This document shows positions 18,253 to 27,953 of a stretch of DNA of 64,000 bases, one piece after another. The position numbers and the translations under genes were made by a program. A model generated the notes under the pieces. It was not told where the DNA came from. It did not search any database and saw only the letters and a program-made list of their open reading frames with translations. Source of the DNA: Paraburkholderia flagellata (lineage in GTDB: Bacteria; Pseudomonadota; Gammaproteobacteria; Burkholderiales; Burkholderiaceae); contig NZ_JAJEJT010000002.1 in NCBI RefSeq assembly GCF_021390645.1, positions 372,001 through 436,000 of the forward strand, given 5' to 3'. How positions within the stretch are numbered: the stretch's first letter is position 1; every line of letters begins with the position of its first letter.

Positions 18253-19314
18253 ATGCCATCTTCGCCGAGCGATACCCATGCAACTTCGGCCCCAGCGCGC
18301 AGCGCTGGTCTTGATCTTGAACGCCTGGCCGACTGGATGCGCCAGACAGGATCGGACCCCCGCGGGTTGAGTGCGCGCGTGCTCTCGGGCGGCCAGTCGA
18401 ATCCGACCTTCCTGCTTCAGACCGCGAGCGGCGCGTTTGTCCTGCGCAAGCAGCCGCCGGGCGTGCTGTTGCCGTCTGCGCACGCCATTGACCGGGAATA
18501 CCGGGTGATGCAGGCCCTGGAAGGCAGCGGTGTTCCGGTGCCTCACATGGTGGCCTTTTGCGACGACGCTTCACTGATCGGCACGCCGTTCTTTCTGATG
18601 GAATACGTGCGTGGCAGAAGCTTTATCGACCCCACGCTGCCGGACCTTGCCGTGGATGAGCGTAAAGCGATCTACGCTGATATCAACCGCGTCCTCGTCG
18701 CGCTGCACAGCGTAGACTATCGTGCAGCCGGACTGGACACGTTCGGACGACCAGGTAACTACTTCGCACGGCAGATCGACCGCTGGAGTCGCCAGTACCG
18801 CGGTTCGGAAGGTGCGCCCGTCGAGGCGATGGACGCTTTGATGAAATGGTTGCCCGCGCATATTCCGGAAGGGGATGAAACGTGCGTCGTACATGGCGAT
18901 ATGCGCATGGATAACCTCATCATCCATCCGACCGAACCAAAGGTGGTCGCCGTACTCGATTGGGAACTCTCCACGCTAGGGCATCCGCTGGCGGACCTTT
19001 CCTACTTCTGCATGTCGTGGTGTGTTCCGCCGGACCTGTGGCGTGGCGTGGCGGGTGTCGACCTGACTGGGCTCGGCATTCCGCAGGAGCACGCGTTCGT
19101 CGAGGACTACTGCCGTGCGCGCGGCATCGACGCCATCCAACACTGGGACTTCTACCTCGCCTATAACCTGTTTCGCATGGCCGCCATCCTGCGAGGCGTT
19201 GCGTCGCGCGCGGCCGGTGGCAATGCAGCAGCGGCCGATGCTGCCAGCATGGAAGCGAAAGTCAGGCCATTGGCCGAGCTGAGCTGGCGTTGCGCGCGCC
19301 GAAGTGGCACATAG
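18253..19314 (+). CDS. APH-family phosphotransferase (ACAD10/11 kinase-like)
   Basis: A 353-residue kinase. The nucleotide loop is LSGGQSNPTFLLQTASGAFVLRKQ, the catalytic loop CVVHGDMRMDNLI and the metal loop AVLDWELSTLGHPLADLSYFC. In mammals and many bacteria this domain pairs with an acyl-CoA dehydrogenase to process 4-hydroxyacyl-CoAs. Here the nearest ACAD, on the opposite strand at 19389, is broken by a stop codon, and another intact one is at 21470. It is a second, clearly different kinase from the one at 5055. No DUF6285 gene accompanies it. Confidence 0.88.
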   Translation: MPSSPSDTHATSAPARSAGLDLERLADWMRQTGSDPRGLSARVLSGGQSNPTFLLQTASGAFVLRKQPPGVLLPSAHAIDREYRVMQALEGSGVPVPHMVAFCDDASLIGTPFFLMEYVRGRSFIDPTLPDLAVDERKAIYADINRVLVALHSVDYRAAGLDTFGRPGNYFARQIDRWSRQYRGSEGAPVEAMDALMKWLPAHIPEGDETCVVHGDMRMDNLIIHPTEPKVVAVLDWELSTLGHPLADLSYFCMSWCVPPDLWRGVAGVDLTGLGIPQEHAFVEDYCRARGIDAIQHWDFYLAYNLFRMAAILRGVASRAAGGNAAAADAASMEAKVRPLAELSWRCARRSGT

Positions 19315-19326
19315 TAAAAGGCAAAG

Positions 19327-19349
19327 GGCCGCGCAAGCGGCCTTTTGTT
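19327..19349 (+). terminator. Terminator after the SDR-kinase operon
   Basis: Stem GGCCGC / GCGGCC (19327-19332, 19337-19342) with a GCAA tetraloop, followed by TTTTGTTTG. It lies 12 bp past the kinase stop. The A-rich left flank makes it possibly bidirectional, also ending the convergent ACAD transcript. Confidence 0.8.
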
Positions 19350-19388
19350 TGCCTCGCCCCGGAAAGGGCGGTACAGAGCGATCGGAGA

Positions 19389-20549
19389 TTAGCGTCCTGC
19401 CACAAGCTTGCGGCCGAGGCTGAAGCGATGGACTTCGCTCGGGCCGTCGTAAATGCGGAACGCCCGCATGTCGGCGAAAATCCGCGCCACGATCGTTTCT
19501 CCGGTGACGCCCTGGCCACCCAGAATCTGCACGCTGCGATCCACCACGCGCCACTCGGCTTCCGAGCAGACCACCTTGGCCCGGCTCGACTCGAAGTTGC
19601 AGCGCTCGCCACGGTCGAGCAGCCACGCGGTGTGCCAAATGTGCAGGCGAGCTGTCTGCAGATCCATCTCGTTGTCGGCCAGCATGAAGCTCACACCTTC
19701 GTGGTGGCCGAGCACCTGGCCAAAGGCCTGCCGGTGTCGCGCGTGTTCGAGGGCGATGTCATGCGCGCGGCGCGCCTGCCCCAACCAGCGCATGCAATGC
19801 GTCAGGCGCGCCGGGGCGAGTCAAACCTGCGCGTAGCGAAATCCCTTGCCCGGCTCGCCGAGTACGTCGCGGGCTGGAACCCGCAGATCAGTGAATCGCA
19901 GCACCCCGTGTCCGCCGGTGAAACATGAATCGAGCGCATCCATCGTGCGTACATGTTCGATGCCGGGCTCGTCCATATCCGAGAGGAACATCGAAGCCGA
20001 GCCATCTTCCATCCGCGCCATGATGATGGCGAACGACGCACCCAGGGCACCGGTGATGAACCATTTGGTGCCGTTGATCACGTAATCGTCGCCGTCGCGG
20101 ATTGCCGTCGTGGTAAGCATTGCAGGGTCGGCCCCGGCGCCCGGGGGCGGCTCTGTCATCGCGAAGCATGAGCGGATGCGTCCTTCCACCAACGGCAGCA
20201 GCCAGCGCGCCTTCTGTGCCTCCGTGGCGACCACCTCGAGCAAATGGATGTTCCCTTCGTCGGGTGCGTGGATATTCATCGCGACCGGCCCCAGCGTTGA
20301 ATAGCCAGCCTCTTCGAAGACGATGGCTTTGTCACTGTGCGTGAGGCCAAGGCCACCCAGCTCGCGCGAAGCATGTGGGGTGAGCAGTCCTGCATCACGG
20401 GCCTTTGCAACCAATTCATCGCGCAGCGCCTCGGTTGGGCCATGCGCCGTGATGCGGGGGTCCTTCTCGAATGGAATGACCTGTTCTGCGATGAACTGGC
20501 GCACCGCCTGTTGAAGGTCCTTCTGGGCGGGAGTGAGGGAGAAGTCCAT
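19389..20549 (-). pseudogene. Acyl-CoA dehydrogenase interrupted by an in-frame TGA
   Basis: One continuous frame encodes an ACAD of about 386 residues, from MDFSLTPAQKDLQQAVRQF (ATG 20549, GAGG just upstream) to SLGRKLVAGR, except for a TGA at 19821-19823. The stop falls in GFRYAQV-stop-LAPARLTHCMRW. Relatives usually carry an Arg there, so CGA to TGA, a single transition, explains it. Both halves keep family motifs: FAMTEPPPGAGADP before the stop, and FGQVLGHHEGVSFMLAD and ILGGQGVTGET after it. It is either a recent nonsense mutation or a sequencing error; readthrough is unlikely but not excluded. The SnoaL-like gene is 68 bp upstream. Confidence 0.85.
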
Positions 20550-20617
20550 GAAACCTCGCGAACGAACCGTGAGAGTGAGAAGCGTGATGCGCGGCGGCAA
20601 TGACTTGCGTGCCCTGA

Positions 20618-21091
20618 TCACCCCTGTTTCGGGGCTGGCACGAGGGGAGAGGTCACCTCTCTGGCATAGCTGAAGGTGTGTTGCACATCCAGCTGCCGGA
20701 TGCGCCAGGCATTGTCCCGTCCACGCGTCAGTTCGCATGTCACATCCACGAGCAAAAACGGCGCGGAGCCGGGCACCGGCAAACTCGGTGGTGAACCATT
20801 GTCGTACAGATGCAGGACAAGACAATAGACCGCGGTGACACTATCCGCGTCCTGTTTGAGTACCGCGAAGTTACTGACGACATGCCGTGTCACCAACGTC
20901 GCCGATTTTTTGCGCACGGACTCTTCAATCTGCTGCGGGCCGCGCAGCGGGACGCCACCGCGCTCCCAAAAACAGTCTGGTGTGACCTGCTCCATGGCGA
21001 GGGCATAGTCTCCCCTGTCTAGTCCATAGTAGAACAGCAGGACACTCTGGTGACAGGCAGTAACGTTTGAGTACTTTTCGGAAGAGTTCAT
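20618..21091 (-). CDS. SnoaL-like / NTF2-fold protein
   Basis: 157 residues with the cone-shaped NTF2 pattern: an N-terminal helix pair (HQSVLLFYYGLDRGDYALAMEQV), TPDCFWERGGVPLRGPQQIEESV, then four long beta strands ending WRIRQLDVQHTFSYAR. Such proteins serve as isomerases, dehydratases or small polyketide cyclases, or as binding proteins. I took the ATG at 21091 because the upstream extension is not family-like; no strong ribosome site is visible. It begins the minus-strand operon with the broken ACAD, divergent from the ACAD at 21470 across operator B. Confidence 0.75.
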   Translation of the reverse strand: MNSSEKYSNVTACHQSVLLFYYGLDRGDYALAMEQVTPDCFWERGGVPLRGPQQIEESVRKKSATLVTRHVVSNFAVLKQDADSVTAVYCLVLHLYDNGSPPSLPVPGSAPFLLVDVTCELTRGRDNAWRIRQLDVQHTFSYAREVTSPLVPAPKQG

Positions 21092-21321
21092 GGCGGGGTT
21101 TTGAGGGGAGGGTGGCTTTAAATTCCGGAAGGAACGGGTGGGCCAGGTGTGAAGCTCCAGACGTTGTTCCCGGTGCTGAAAATGGGCGCGGGGCCACAAG
21201 TCCTGCATATCACCGCGCCCTGCCATCATGATCGTGTGAGCGGATCCGCGCTTGCGTGCGCTGCCGCGATCTGGCGGCGTCAACTGACGAAAGAATTATC
21301 TGGCGCGATGCGCTCGCGTTA

Positions 21322-21401
21322 CCTCATTCGAACGGATGATTTGACGAGTGTCGGTCTCGTGAGCAGTGGTCAGCGGCCGGAATTCATCACTTTGAACGAG
21401 G
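21322..21401. promoter_or_regulatory. Paired inverted operator B between SnoaL and ACAD operons
   Basis: The left copy (21322-21343) reads CCTCATTCGAACGGATGA and onward. The right copy (21380-21401) is the reverse-oriented relative, with TCATCACTTTGAACGAGG. Centre-to-centre distance is 58 bp. Each copy matches the operator A arms at most positions, and the right copy ends about 70 bp before the ACAD start at 21470. This is an imperfect member of the same regulon element. Confidence 0.65.
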
Positions 21402-21469
21402 CAGGGCCGCACTGTCTGCGGATAATTCAATTCATCGAAACCTGCCGCGCGTGCAGAGCTGGAGACTGA

Positions 21470-22630
21470 ATGAGTACGAGACGTCGAATCTTCGAAGCCG
21501 ACCACGATCTGTTCCGTGATTCCGTTGTCCGGTTCACCCGCAAAGAGGTAGCGCCGCACATCGACGACTGGCGCAGGGCGGGGTGTTGCAATCGCGCCGT
21601 GTTCGAGGCCGCGGGAGCGCAGGGCTTGCTACTGATGTGGGCCGATGAGCAGTACGGGGGCGCCGGTGTGACGGATTTCCGCTATGAGCAGATCGTGTAT
21701 GAGGAAATGATCCGACACGGCGACATCGGCGTGTATTTCACCTTGCACTCGCGTCTGGTTGCTCCGTACATTGCCCGTCTTGGAACGGCCGAACAGAAAG
21801 CGCGATTGTTGCCAGAAGCCGCGAGTGGCAAGCGGATCTTCGCAATCGCCATGACCGAGCCGGGCACGGGGTCTGATCTTGCAGGAATCCAGACGCGCGC
21901 CCAGAAGACCGAAGGCGGTTGGCTGCTGCAAGGCGCCAAGACGTACATATCGAACGGCATCAACGCGGACACCGTAATCGTGGTTGCGCGCACGGACCCG
22001 GAACAACAGCGCGCATTTGGCCTGTTCCTCGTGGAGCGCGGCATGCCTGGCTTCGAGCGAGGCCGTCGACTGGACAAGCTGGGTCTCGATGCACAAGATA
22101 CGGCTGAATTGTTTCTCGATCAGGTGTTCGTGCCCGACGCCAATCTGCTGGGAGATCCTGCCAAAGGCCTCGCATATCTTGCAGAAGGTCTTGCCGAAGA
22201 GCGTCTCCTGAGTGCCTGCCAGTCACTGGCGCATGCCCAGGTCGCACTGGAAATCACGCTTGACTATGTGAAGCAGCGCCGTGCGTTCGGGCGGTCGATC
22301 GGCGCATTCCAGAACACCCGCTTCGTGCTTGCGCGCAAGCACGCCGAACTTGACATGATGCAATCATGGATCGATACGCTTGTGACAGAGCACAACGAGG
22401 GGCATCTCGACGCCGCGACCGCGGCTTCGGCCAAGCTGCTCACATCGGAACTGGAAGGCCGTCTCATTGACGAGTGCCTGCAGCTTCACGGCGGCGCCGG
22501 ATACATGGATGAGTACCGCATCAGTCGCATGTACCGCGACGCGAGGGTGTCGCGTATCTACGCGGGCAGCTCGGAAATCATGCTGGAGATCATCAGCCGC
22601 TCGCTTGGATTGCGCGAACACATGGACTAA
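21470..22630 (+). CDS. Acyl-CoA dehydrogenase
   Basis: A 386-residue, long-chain-type ACAD. It has FAIAMTEPGTGSDLAGIQTRA, the substrate/FAD loop TYISNGINADTVIVVART, RRAFGRSIGAFQNTRF, LHGGAGYMDEYRISRMYRDAR and the catalytic-loop tail IYAGSSEIMLEI. It introduces the alpha,beta double bond using FAD and passes electrons to ETF. It is transcribed alone towards the MalT-type regulator gene, whose coding region begins on the opposite strand 44 bp past its stop. It is intact, unlike its neighbour at 19389, and so may be the working dehydrogenase of the regulon. Confidence 0.93.
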   Translation: MSTRRRIFEADHDLFRDSVVRFTRKEVAPHIDDWRRAGCCNRAVFEAAGAQGLLLMWADEQYGGAGVTDFRYEQIVYEEMIRHGDIGVYFTLHSRLVAPYIARLGTAEQKARLLPEAASGKRIFAIAMTEPGTGSDLAGIQTRAQKTEGGWLLQGAKTYISNGINADTVIVVARTDPEQQRAFGLFLVERGMPGFERGRRLDKLGLDAQDTAELFLDQVFVPDANLLGDPAKGLAYLAEGLAEERLLSACQSLAHAQVALEITLDYVKQRRAFGRSIGAFQNTRFVLARKHAELDMMQSWIDTLVTEHNEGHLDAATAASAKLLTSELEGRLIDECLQLHGGAGYMDEYRISRMYRDARVSRIYAGSSEIMLEIISRSLGLREHMD

Positions 22631-22673
22631 AGACGAGCGCGGATTTCCGCGCGTCGAGTCCCGTCCGGTCCGG

Positions 22674-25361
22674 TCAGGGCAGCAGTCCTGCCTTTCGCGC
22701 CACCGCAATCGCGTGCGTGCGAGAGGACGCATTCAGTTTGGCGTTAATACTGCGCAGGTGGGTCTTGATCGTCGCTTCGGACACAAACAGCTTACCGGCC
22801 ATCGCCTTGTTGCTCAGGCCGTCGGCCAGCAGGACGAGGACCTTCCGTTCAGTCCTGGTCAGCTCTTCCGGAGTGACGGCGTGGGCCATTGGTGAAGGGG
22901 GCGCATCCGATTGCCTGCCATCGCCGCCGTGACGTGCGGCAAGTCTGTCCACGAGTTGCTGCAGGAACGCGCCACTCACCAAGCCGCCTGCGGGGCTATC
23001 CGCGTGCTCGGTAGCGACATTCAGCAGATGCAGCATGGGCGCGCCTTCGTCCAGGAACGTACTGACAAAGCCTTCGCTAGCCGCATACTCGACGGCGTCC
23101 AGACATTCCTTCCGGGCACGTTCGGTTTCGCCTGCCGCAAGCAACGCCAGTGCAAGCACGATGCGCAGTTTTAGCGCACGACGCAATCGCCTGGCGGTCA
23201 GGGCTCCGGTCAACGCGAAGGACAACTGTTGTGCCGCCGCTGCTGGCTCGCCGCAGGCGATCGCGAGGCGCCAGCGCGCCAGGTCGAGGGTGTCCACATC
23301 GTTGGCATGGGGAACGAACGCACCGCCAAATGACCAGGCATTGAGTCCCTCGGCCGCCGCAATCTCGGAGCGGGCGCCCTCATGATCGCCGCGCAGCAGT
23401 GCAATACGGGACCGCTCGAGCCGGGCGCTAGCGACCATGCGGAGCTGGCCGGTGCGGTACCCCATCTGCTCGCAGTCGTGCAACCACAACATGGCGTCTT
23501 CGTAGCGTGATTCAGCGAGCGCGCAACGACAAAGCAGCACGAACGTAACGATCAGGGGGTCGGTATGCGCTGCCGCGCGAATCAACGGCAGATAGGCCGT
23601 GAGCAGACGCTGGGCTTCGCCATGCTGGCCGGCCTCGCACAGTGCTTCGGCAAGAAATGCGCCGGCGATTTCCTGGCCGTCGATGCGGGCACGCTGTGCG
23701 CCGGTATCCGGCCTGTGCGCGCCGCGGTAGCGGGCGAGTGCCTGCCGCAAGCGACCCTGTGTCAGGTCTATCAAACCGTCAAGGCAATGCGCGACACGCA
23801 TATTCGCACCACCTCCAATGGCAGCATGCACCTGCCTGCTGCTGTCCAGCATCCGGCGCGCGTGATCGAAATTACCCAGATAGATGTGGCAGCACGCGTG
23901 TGAGTTGAGCTGGATGCCGTACGGAAATGCGTGAACTGGCGATAGCGTGCGCGCGCACGCTTGCCAGGCATCGAATGCTTTGTCGAGTTTATCGGTGAGC
24001 GCCAGGATGAAAGCATGAAGCGCGAGCATATGTGCCGCGATTTCCGCGTCGCGATCGCCCGCTTCCTGCATGCCTTCAAGCAACTTCAAGGCCTTGTCGC
24101 TGCGATGCAGGAACGTCAGCGCCCACGCATGAACGAGACGCAGACGTGGCCTGTTCGACAGGCTTTCGGCGGGAAGCGCATCGAACCAGCGAGCGAGCAA
24201 CCGTACCCGCCCTTGCCAGAGGATCGGCTCCGCGTACTGCTGCAGGAGGTCCATGGCGCGCTGAGTGTCGGCACGCAGGGCGTGCTCGATCGCGGGAGCC
24301 GCTTGCCCCTGCTCGGCATACCAGTCGCTGGCAATGCGATGCAAGGCGGCAATTTCTCCGGCGTCGTGCTCGAGGACGAGCCGGGCATTGAGAAAGTCAG
24401 CGAAGAGGCTGTGATATCGATACGTGTTTCCCGACGCGTCAAGGCGGATGAGGAACAGGTTCTCGTCATCCAGTTGCGCGAGCAGTCTTGCACTGTCGCT
24501 TCGCGACGTCATGGCGTCGCACAGGCTTGCGTCGAAGGTGCGCAGCAACGATGTCCGCAGCAGGAAATCGCGCACCTCTGGGGGCTGTTGTGAGAGAACG
24601 TCTTGCGCCAGATAGTCCGCAACCGCCGCGTTGGAACCGGAGAATGCCTCAATGAACTGCGAAGGGTCGTTGCTGCGGCCGATGGCGAGCACGCCAAGCC
24701 GGATGGCCGTGACCCATCCTTCGGTGCGCGCATGAAGCTTGCGCAGGTCATCCGCGCCCAATGGCTGCTTGACGTGCTCCTTGAGATAGGCGGCCGCTTC
24801 GTCCGGCGTGAAACGCAAGTCGTCCGTCACGATCTCCAGAAGTTGACCTTGGGCGCGAAGCCGGCCCAGGCCGAGCGAGGGGACGACGCGTGACCCGATG
24901 ACGAGCTTGCCGTGTGCCGGCATCTGCGTCACGAGTTCCCGTAGAAACCCGGAAGCCTCAGGGTTGAGCAAGGTCTCAAAGTCATCGATGAAGATGGCAA
25001 ACGGCAGATGAAGTCGAGCCAGTCTGCTCGCCAGCGTGTCGGCCAGTATGTCTTCCGTCTGCCCATTGGTGTCATCTTCGAAGCCCTGGCTGAGCAAATC
25101 GACCGCCGCATTGAGGGACTTCAGGAAGACTGGAAAGTCGTTGTCTCTGGGGCCGAGCTGGATCCATGCAGTGCGTATTCCCTCGAGCGTCCATGCGGCA
25201 TGGAGGTCGAGCATCGCGCCTGTCTTGCCGAAGCCGGCGGGAGCATGCACGACGACCAGACGATAGCCTGTTGCATCGCTCGCCGGAATGACCAGCCGGC
25301 TTCGCCGCAGATGGGTGGATCGCAACGGCGGTGGCAGGAGCTTGGCAAGCGGCGAATGCAT
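22674..25361 (-). CDS. MalT/AlkS-type LuxR-family ATP-dependent activator
   Basis: An 895-residue LAL/STAND regulator. The N-terminal NTPase has Walker A APAGFGKTGAML near residue 40 and a Walker B-like FAIFIDDFETLL. A long TPR-like helical sensor of about 500 residues follows, and a C-terminal LuxR HTH (LTRTERKVLVLLADGLSNKAMAGKLFVSEATIKTHLRS). Family members oligomerise with ATP and an inducer, then activate by binding repeated asymmetric boxes. Lying between operators B and C in a cluster with three paired operators, it is the natural regulator of the surrounding beta-oxidation genes. The inducer is probably a pathway intermediate; direct evidence is lacking. Confidence 0.9.
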   Translation of the reverse strand: MHSPLAKLLPPPLRSTHLRRSRLVIPASDATGYRLVVVHAPAGFGKTGAMLDLHAAWTLEGIRTAWIQLGPRDNDFPVFLKSLNAAVDLLSQGFEDDTNGQTEDILADTLASRLARLHLPFAIFIDDFETLLNPEASGFLRELVTQMPAHGKLVIGSRVVPSLGLGRLRAQGQLLEIVTDDLRFTPDEAAAYLKEHVKQPLGADDLRKLHARTEGWVTAIRLGVLAIGRSNDPSQFIEAFSGSNAAVADYLAQDVLSQQPPEVRDFLLRTSLLRTFDASLCDAMTSRSDSARLLAQLDDENLFLIRLDASGNTYRYHSLFADFLNARLVLEHDAGEIAALHRIASDWYAEQGQAAPAIEHALRADTQRAMDLLQQYAEPILWQGRVRLLARWFDALPAESLSNRPRLRLVHAWALTFLHRSDKALKLLEGMQEAGDRDAEIAAHMLALHAFILALTDKLDKAFDAWQACARTLSPVHAFPYGIQLNSHACCHIYLGNFDHARRMLDSSRQVHAAIGGGANMRVAHCLDGLIDLTQGRLRQALARYRGAHRPDTGAQRARIDGQEIAGAFLAEALCEAGQHGEAQRLLTAYLPLIRAAAHTDPLIVTFVLLCRCALAESRYEDAMLWLHDCEQMGYRTGQLRMVASARLERSRIALLRGDHEGARSEIAAAEGLNAWSFGGAFVPHANDVDTLDLARWRLAIACGEPAAAAQQLSFALTGALTARRLRRALKLRIVLALALLAAGETERARKECLDAVEYAASEGFVSTFLDEGAPMLHLLNVATEHADSPAGGLVSGAFLQQLVDRLAARHGGDGRQSDAPPSPMAHAVTPEELTRTERKVLVLLADGLSNKAMAGKLFVSEATIKTHLRSINAKLNASSRTHAIAVARKAGLLP

Positions 25362-25483
25362 AACAAAGGCGACATCAACGAAAATAGGGGAGGAACTGGA
25401 CGAGGGTCGCCGCGGCGCGCAATTATTGCAGGTTCTTTATCCTCTCTCAACGCGTAACGCCGGCCGCGGCCTTCACAGGGTTT

Positions 25484-26281
25484 TCAGTCGAAGACCGGCT
25501 GACGCTTTTCGCGGAAGGCATTAACCCCTTCCGTGAATGCGGCTGACTCGATCAGCACGCATTGTCGCTGGCGTTCATAGTCAAGCTGGGCGTCAAGCGT
25601 ATTCACCTGAGACCGTTTCAGGGATTGTCTCAGTTCGATCGCGATGCCAGAAGGCAGGCGGGCAAGCGCACGAGCAATCTGGAGCGCCGACTCAAATAGC
25701 TGGACGTCGTCGACACATTGCCAGATCAGACCCCATTCCGCTGCCTTTTCGGCACTGAGCTTGTGTCCGAGCAGTGAAAGGGCCGTCGCCCGCGCCAATC
25801 CGATGCGGCGCGGAAGAAACCACGTTGTGCCGACATCGGGTATCAGGCCGAGCTTTGGGCAGAACGTGAGCACGAACGAAGCGGAGCGCGCTGCCACTGT
25901 GATGTCCGCAGCGAGCGCCAGCCCGACACCTGCGCCCGCCGCCACACCGTTGACCGCCGTTACAACGGGGATGGGCAGTTCGTCGAGGTCTTTGATCCAC
26001 GGGTTAAAGTCCTCCCGCATCGTCAGGTCCAACTGCTCCCCTGCCGATTGCGCTGCGCCGCCCGCGAGAAATTCTTGCTTCAGTTCCGCGCCTGCGCAGA
26101 AAGCCCGTCCAGCACCCGTGATCACCAGCGCTCTCGCACCTGGCGTATTTCGCACTTTTGCAATGGCCGCCCTCGCGTCCTTCGCGAGGGTGCTGGTCAT
26201 GCTGTTCAGCACCTCCGGGCGATTCAGCCTGAGTATTGCGACGGCGCCGTCGAACTCGAGGTCTACAGTTGTCGTTGTCAT
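25484..26281 (-). CDS. Enoyl-CoA hydratase/isomerase (PaaG-like crotonase)
   Basis: 265 residues. The crotonase oxyanion motifs are GAGRAFCAGAELKQEF and NGVAAGAGVGLALAADITVA, followed by FCPKLGLIPDVGTTWFLPRRIG. The Asp in IPDVGTTWFL is typical of PaaG-type enoyl-CoA isomerases rather than simple hydratases. I took the ATG at 26281, 13 bp after the ligase stop and with AAGGGGA upstream; the frame extends further 5' without homology. Expected to hydrate or shift the double bond of an enoyl-CoA intermediate. Confidence 0.88.
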   Translation of the reverse strand: MTTTTVDLEFDGAVAILRLNRPEVLNSMTSTLAKDARAAIAKVRNTPGARALVITGAGRAFCAGAELKQEFLAGGAAQSAGEQLDLTMREDFNPWIKDLDELPIPVVTAVNGVAAGAGVGLALAADITVAARSASFVLTFCPKLGLIPDVGTTWFLPRRIGLARATALSLLGHKLSAEKAAEWGLIWQCVDDVQLFESALQIARALARLPSGIAIELRQSLKRSQVNTLDAQLDYERQRQCVLIESAAFTEGVNAFREKRQPVFD

Positions 26282-26294
26282 GTCGTGTCCCCTT

Positions 26295-27851
26295 TCAGGC
26301 CTCTCGAGGCTGAGAATTCCGCAATGCTTCCCGAAGCTTGTATTTGAGCAGCTTCCCCGCAGCCGAGTGTGGAAGCTCGACGCGAAACTCGATGCTGCGC
26401 GGACATTTGTAGCCGGCAATCAGCTGACGGCAATGTTGGATTACCTCTTCAGCGGTGACCGTATGGTTTTCCCGAACGACTAGCACAGCGTGCACGGACT
26501 CCCCCCATTTTGGGTCGGGAATTCCAACCACCGCACAGTCCTGGACCGCGGGGTGGGACAGAACCGCATTCTCCACTTCGGTTGAGTAGATGTTTTCGCC
26601 GCCGCTGATGATCATGTCCTTGATGCGATCGGTGATAAAGAGGTAGCCGTCTTTATCCATATAGCCTGCGTCGCCGGTGTGCATCCAGCCATCGCGCAGC
26701 GCTTTGGCGGTCTCTTCCGGTTTGTTCCAGTAGCCGAGCATCACGCTAGGCCCACGCACGACGACTTCGCCGACACTTCCAGTCGGGCGCTCTTCGCCAG
26801 ACTCTGGATCCACGATCCGGATTTCACAGATCGGCGCCGGGCGCCCAGCAGCCTTCAGCTTGCCCAGCTTTTGCCCATCAGGCGTGTGACAGGATGCTGG
26901 GAGTACCGCCGCGACCGGTGCAATTTCCGTCATGCCGTAAAGCTGCATGAACTGGCTGGAGGGAAGGGCATCGAGGGCGCGGCGCAGCAACGTGGTGTTC
27001 ATTGGTGCGGCGCCGTAGAGGACACTAGTGAGACTGGTGAGGTTATACGAACCGAAAGTCGGGTGGTCGAGAATCGCCTGCAGCATCGTTGCGACAACAA
27101 ACGTCTCGTTGACGCTCTCCTCGACAATCGTGGAGAGGATCGCACCTGGATCGAAGTTCGGCAGCACGACGTGCTTCGCCTGGCGCAGTGCTGACTGAAC
27201 GACAAGAGCCAGCCCACCGACATGAAACAACGGCGCGATATGCAGCGTGGCCTCTACCACTGGGCGCGGCGCTGCCGCCAGGGCGGAGAGTGCATTGCAT
27301 AGCAGGTTTGCATGCGAAAGCATGACCCCCTTCGGGGCTCCCGTTGTGCCACCTGTGTACAGAATCGCGGCAAGGTCATTGCCGGAGCGAAACGCGTCGC
27401 GCACCGCAGGGGACGATCTCAACAGTTGCTCGTAACCGCGTGTTCCGGCAGGAGGCTCCCCGTCTCCACAGTAGATCACTTCCCGAAGGCAGGGACATTG
27501 CTCCCGAAGTGGCCCCACCAGCTTAAGGAATGCATCGTCTACAAGCAGAATCTCCGTGCCGCAATCGTTCAGCGAGTAGGCGATCTCGTTGACGCTCCAC
27601 CGGGTATTGACAGGATTGATGACGCCGCCAGCCCAGAACGTGCCGAAGATGTATTCGATATACCGGTCCGAATTGAGTGCGAGCATGCCGATCCGGTCGC
27701 CATGTGTCACGCCCAGTGCATGGAATGCGCCACCAAGGCGGGAGATCCGCTCAATGAACTGGGCGAACGTGACCCGACGCTCTGCAAACACAGTCGCATA
27801 AGCGTCGGGTCGTTCAATGGCTGCCTTGTGGAAGGACTGCGTCAGGTGCAA
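26295..27851 (-). CDS. AMP-binding acyl-CoA ligase
   Basis: A 518-residue adenylate-forming enzyme. The phosphate loop is AAILYTGGTTGAPKGVMLSHA near 165-185, followed by QLYGMTEIAPVAAVLP, the hinge YLFITDRIKDMIISGGENIYSTEVE and the C-terminal catalytic Lys in HSAAGKLLKYKLRE. It activates a carboxylic acid to its CoA ester with ATP. First gene of the ligase-crotonase operon, divergent from the FadJ2 operon across operator C. It is the only ATP-dependent acid-activating enzyme in the regulon, so it probably sets the entry step. Confidence 0.93.
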   Translation of the reverse strand: MHLTQSFHKAAIERPDAYATVFAERRVTFAQFIERISRLGGAFHALGVTHGDRIGMLALNSDRYIEYIFGTFWAGGVINPVNTRWSVNEIAYSLNDCGTEILLVDDAFLKLVGPLREQCPCLREVIYCGDGEPPAGTRGYEQLLRSSPAVRDAFRSGNDLAAILYTGGTTGAPKGVMLSHANLLCNALSALAAAPRPVVEATLHIAPLFHVGGLALVVQSALRQAKHVVLPNFDPGAILSTIVEESVNETFVVATMLQAILDHPTFGSYNLTSLTSVLYGAAPMNTTLLRRALDALPSSQFMQLYGMTEIAPVAAVLPASCHTPDGQKLGKLKAAGRPAPICEIRIVDPESGEERPTGSVGEVVVRGPSVMLGYWNKPEETAKALRDGWMHTGDAGYMDKDGYLFITDRIKDMIISGGENIYSTEVENAVLSHPAVQDCAVVGIPDPKWGESVHAVLVVRENHTVTAEEVIQHCRQLIAGYKCPRSIEFRVELPHSAAGKLLKYKLREALRNSQPREA

Positions 27852-27953
27852 GTTTCGTCTCCAGTGATTGTCTTAATGGTCACCTGTCTGCCCGGCGCTC
27901 CAGTCGGCCGTTCGAGGTTCCCGACGTAAGGTACTGCGGCCGTGAACTGGCCG

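Noticed and set aside
18253..19314. Antibiotic-resistance aminoglycoside phosphotransferase
   Set aside because: The APH fold is present, but SDR/ACAD context and ACAD11-type kinase motifs favour CoA-ester metabolism.
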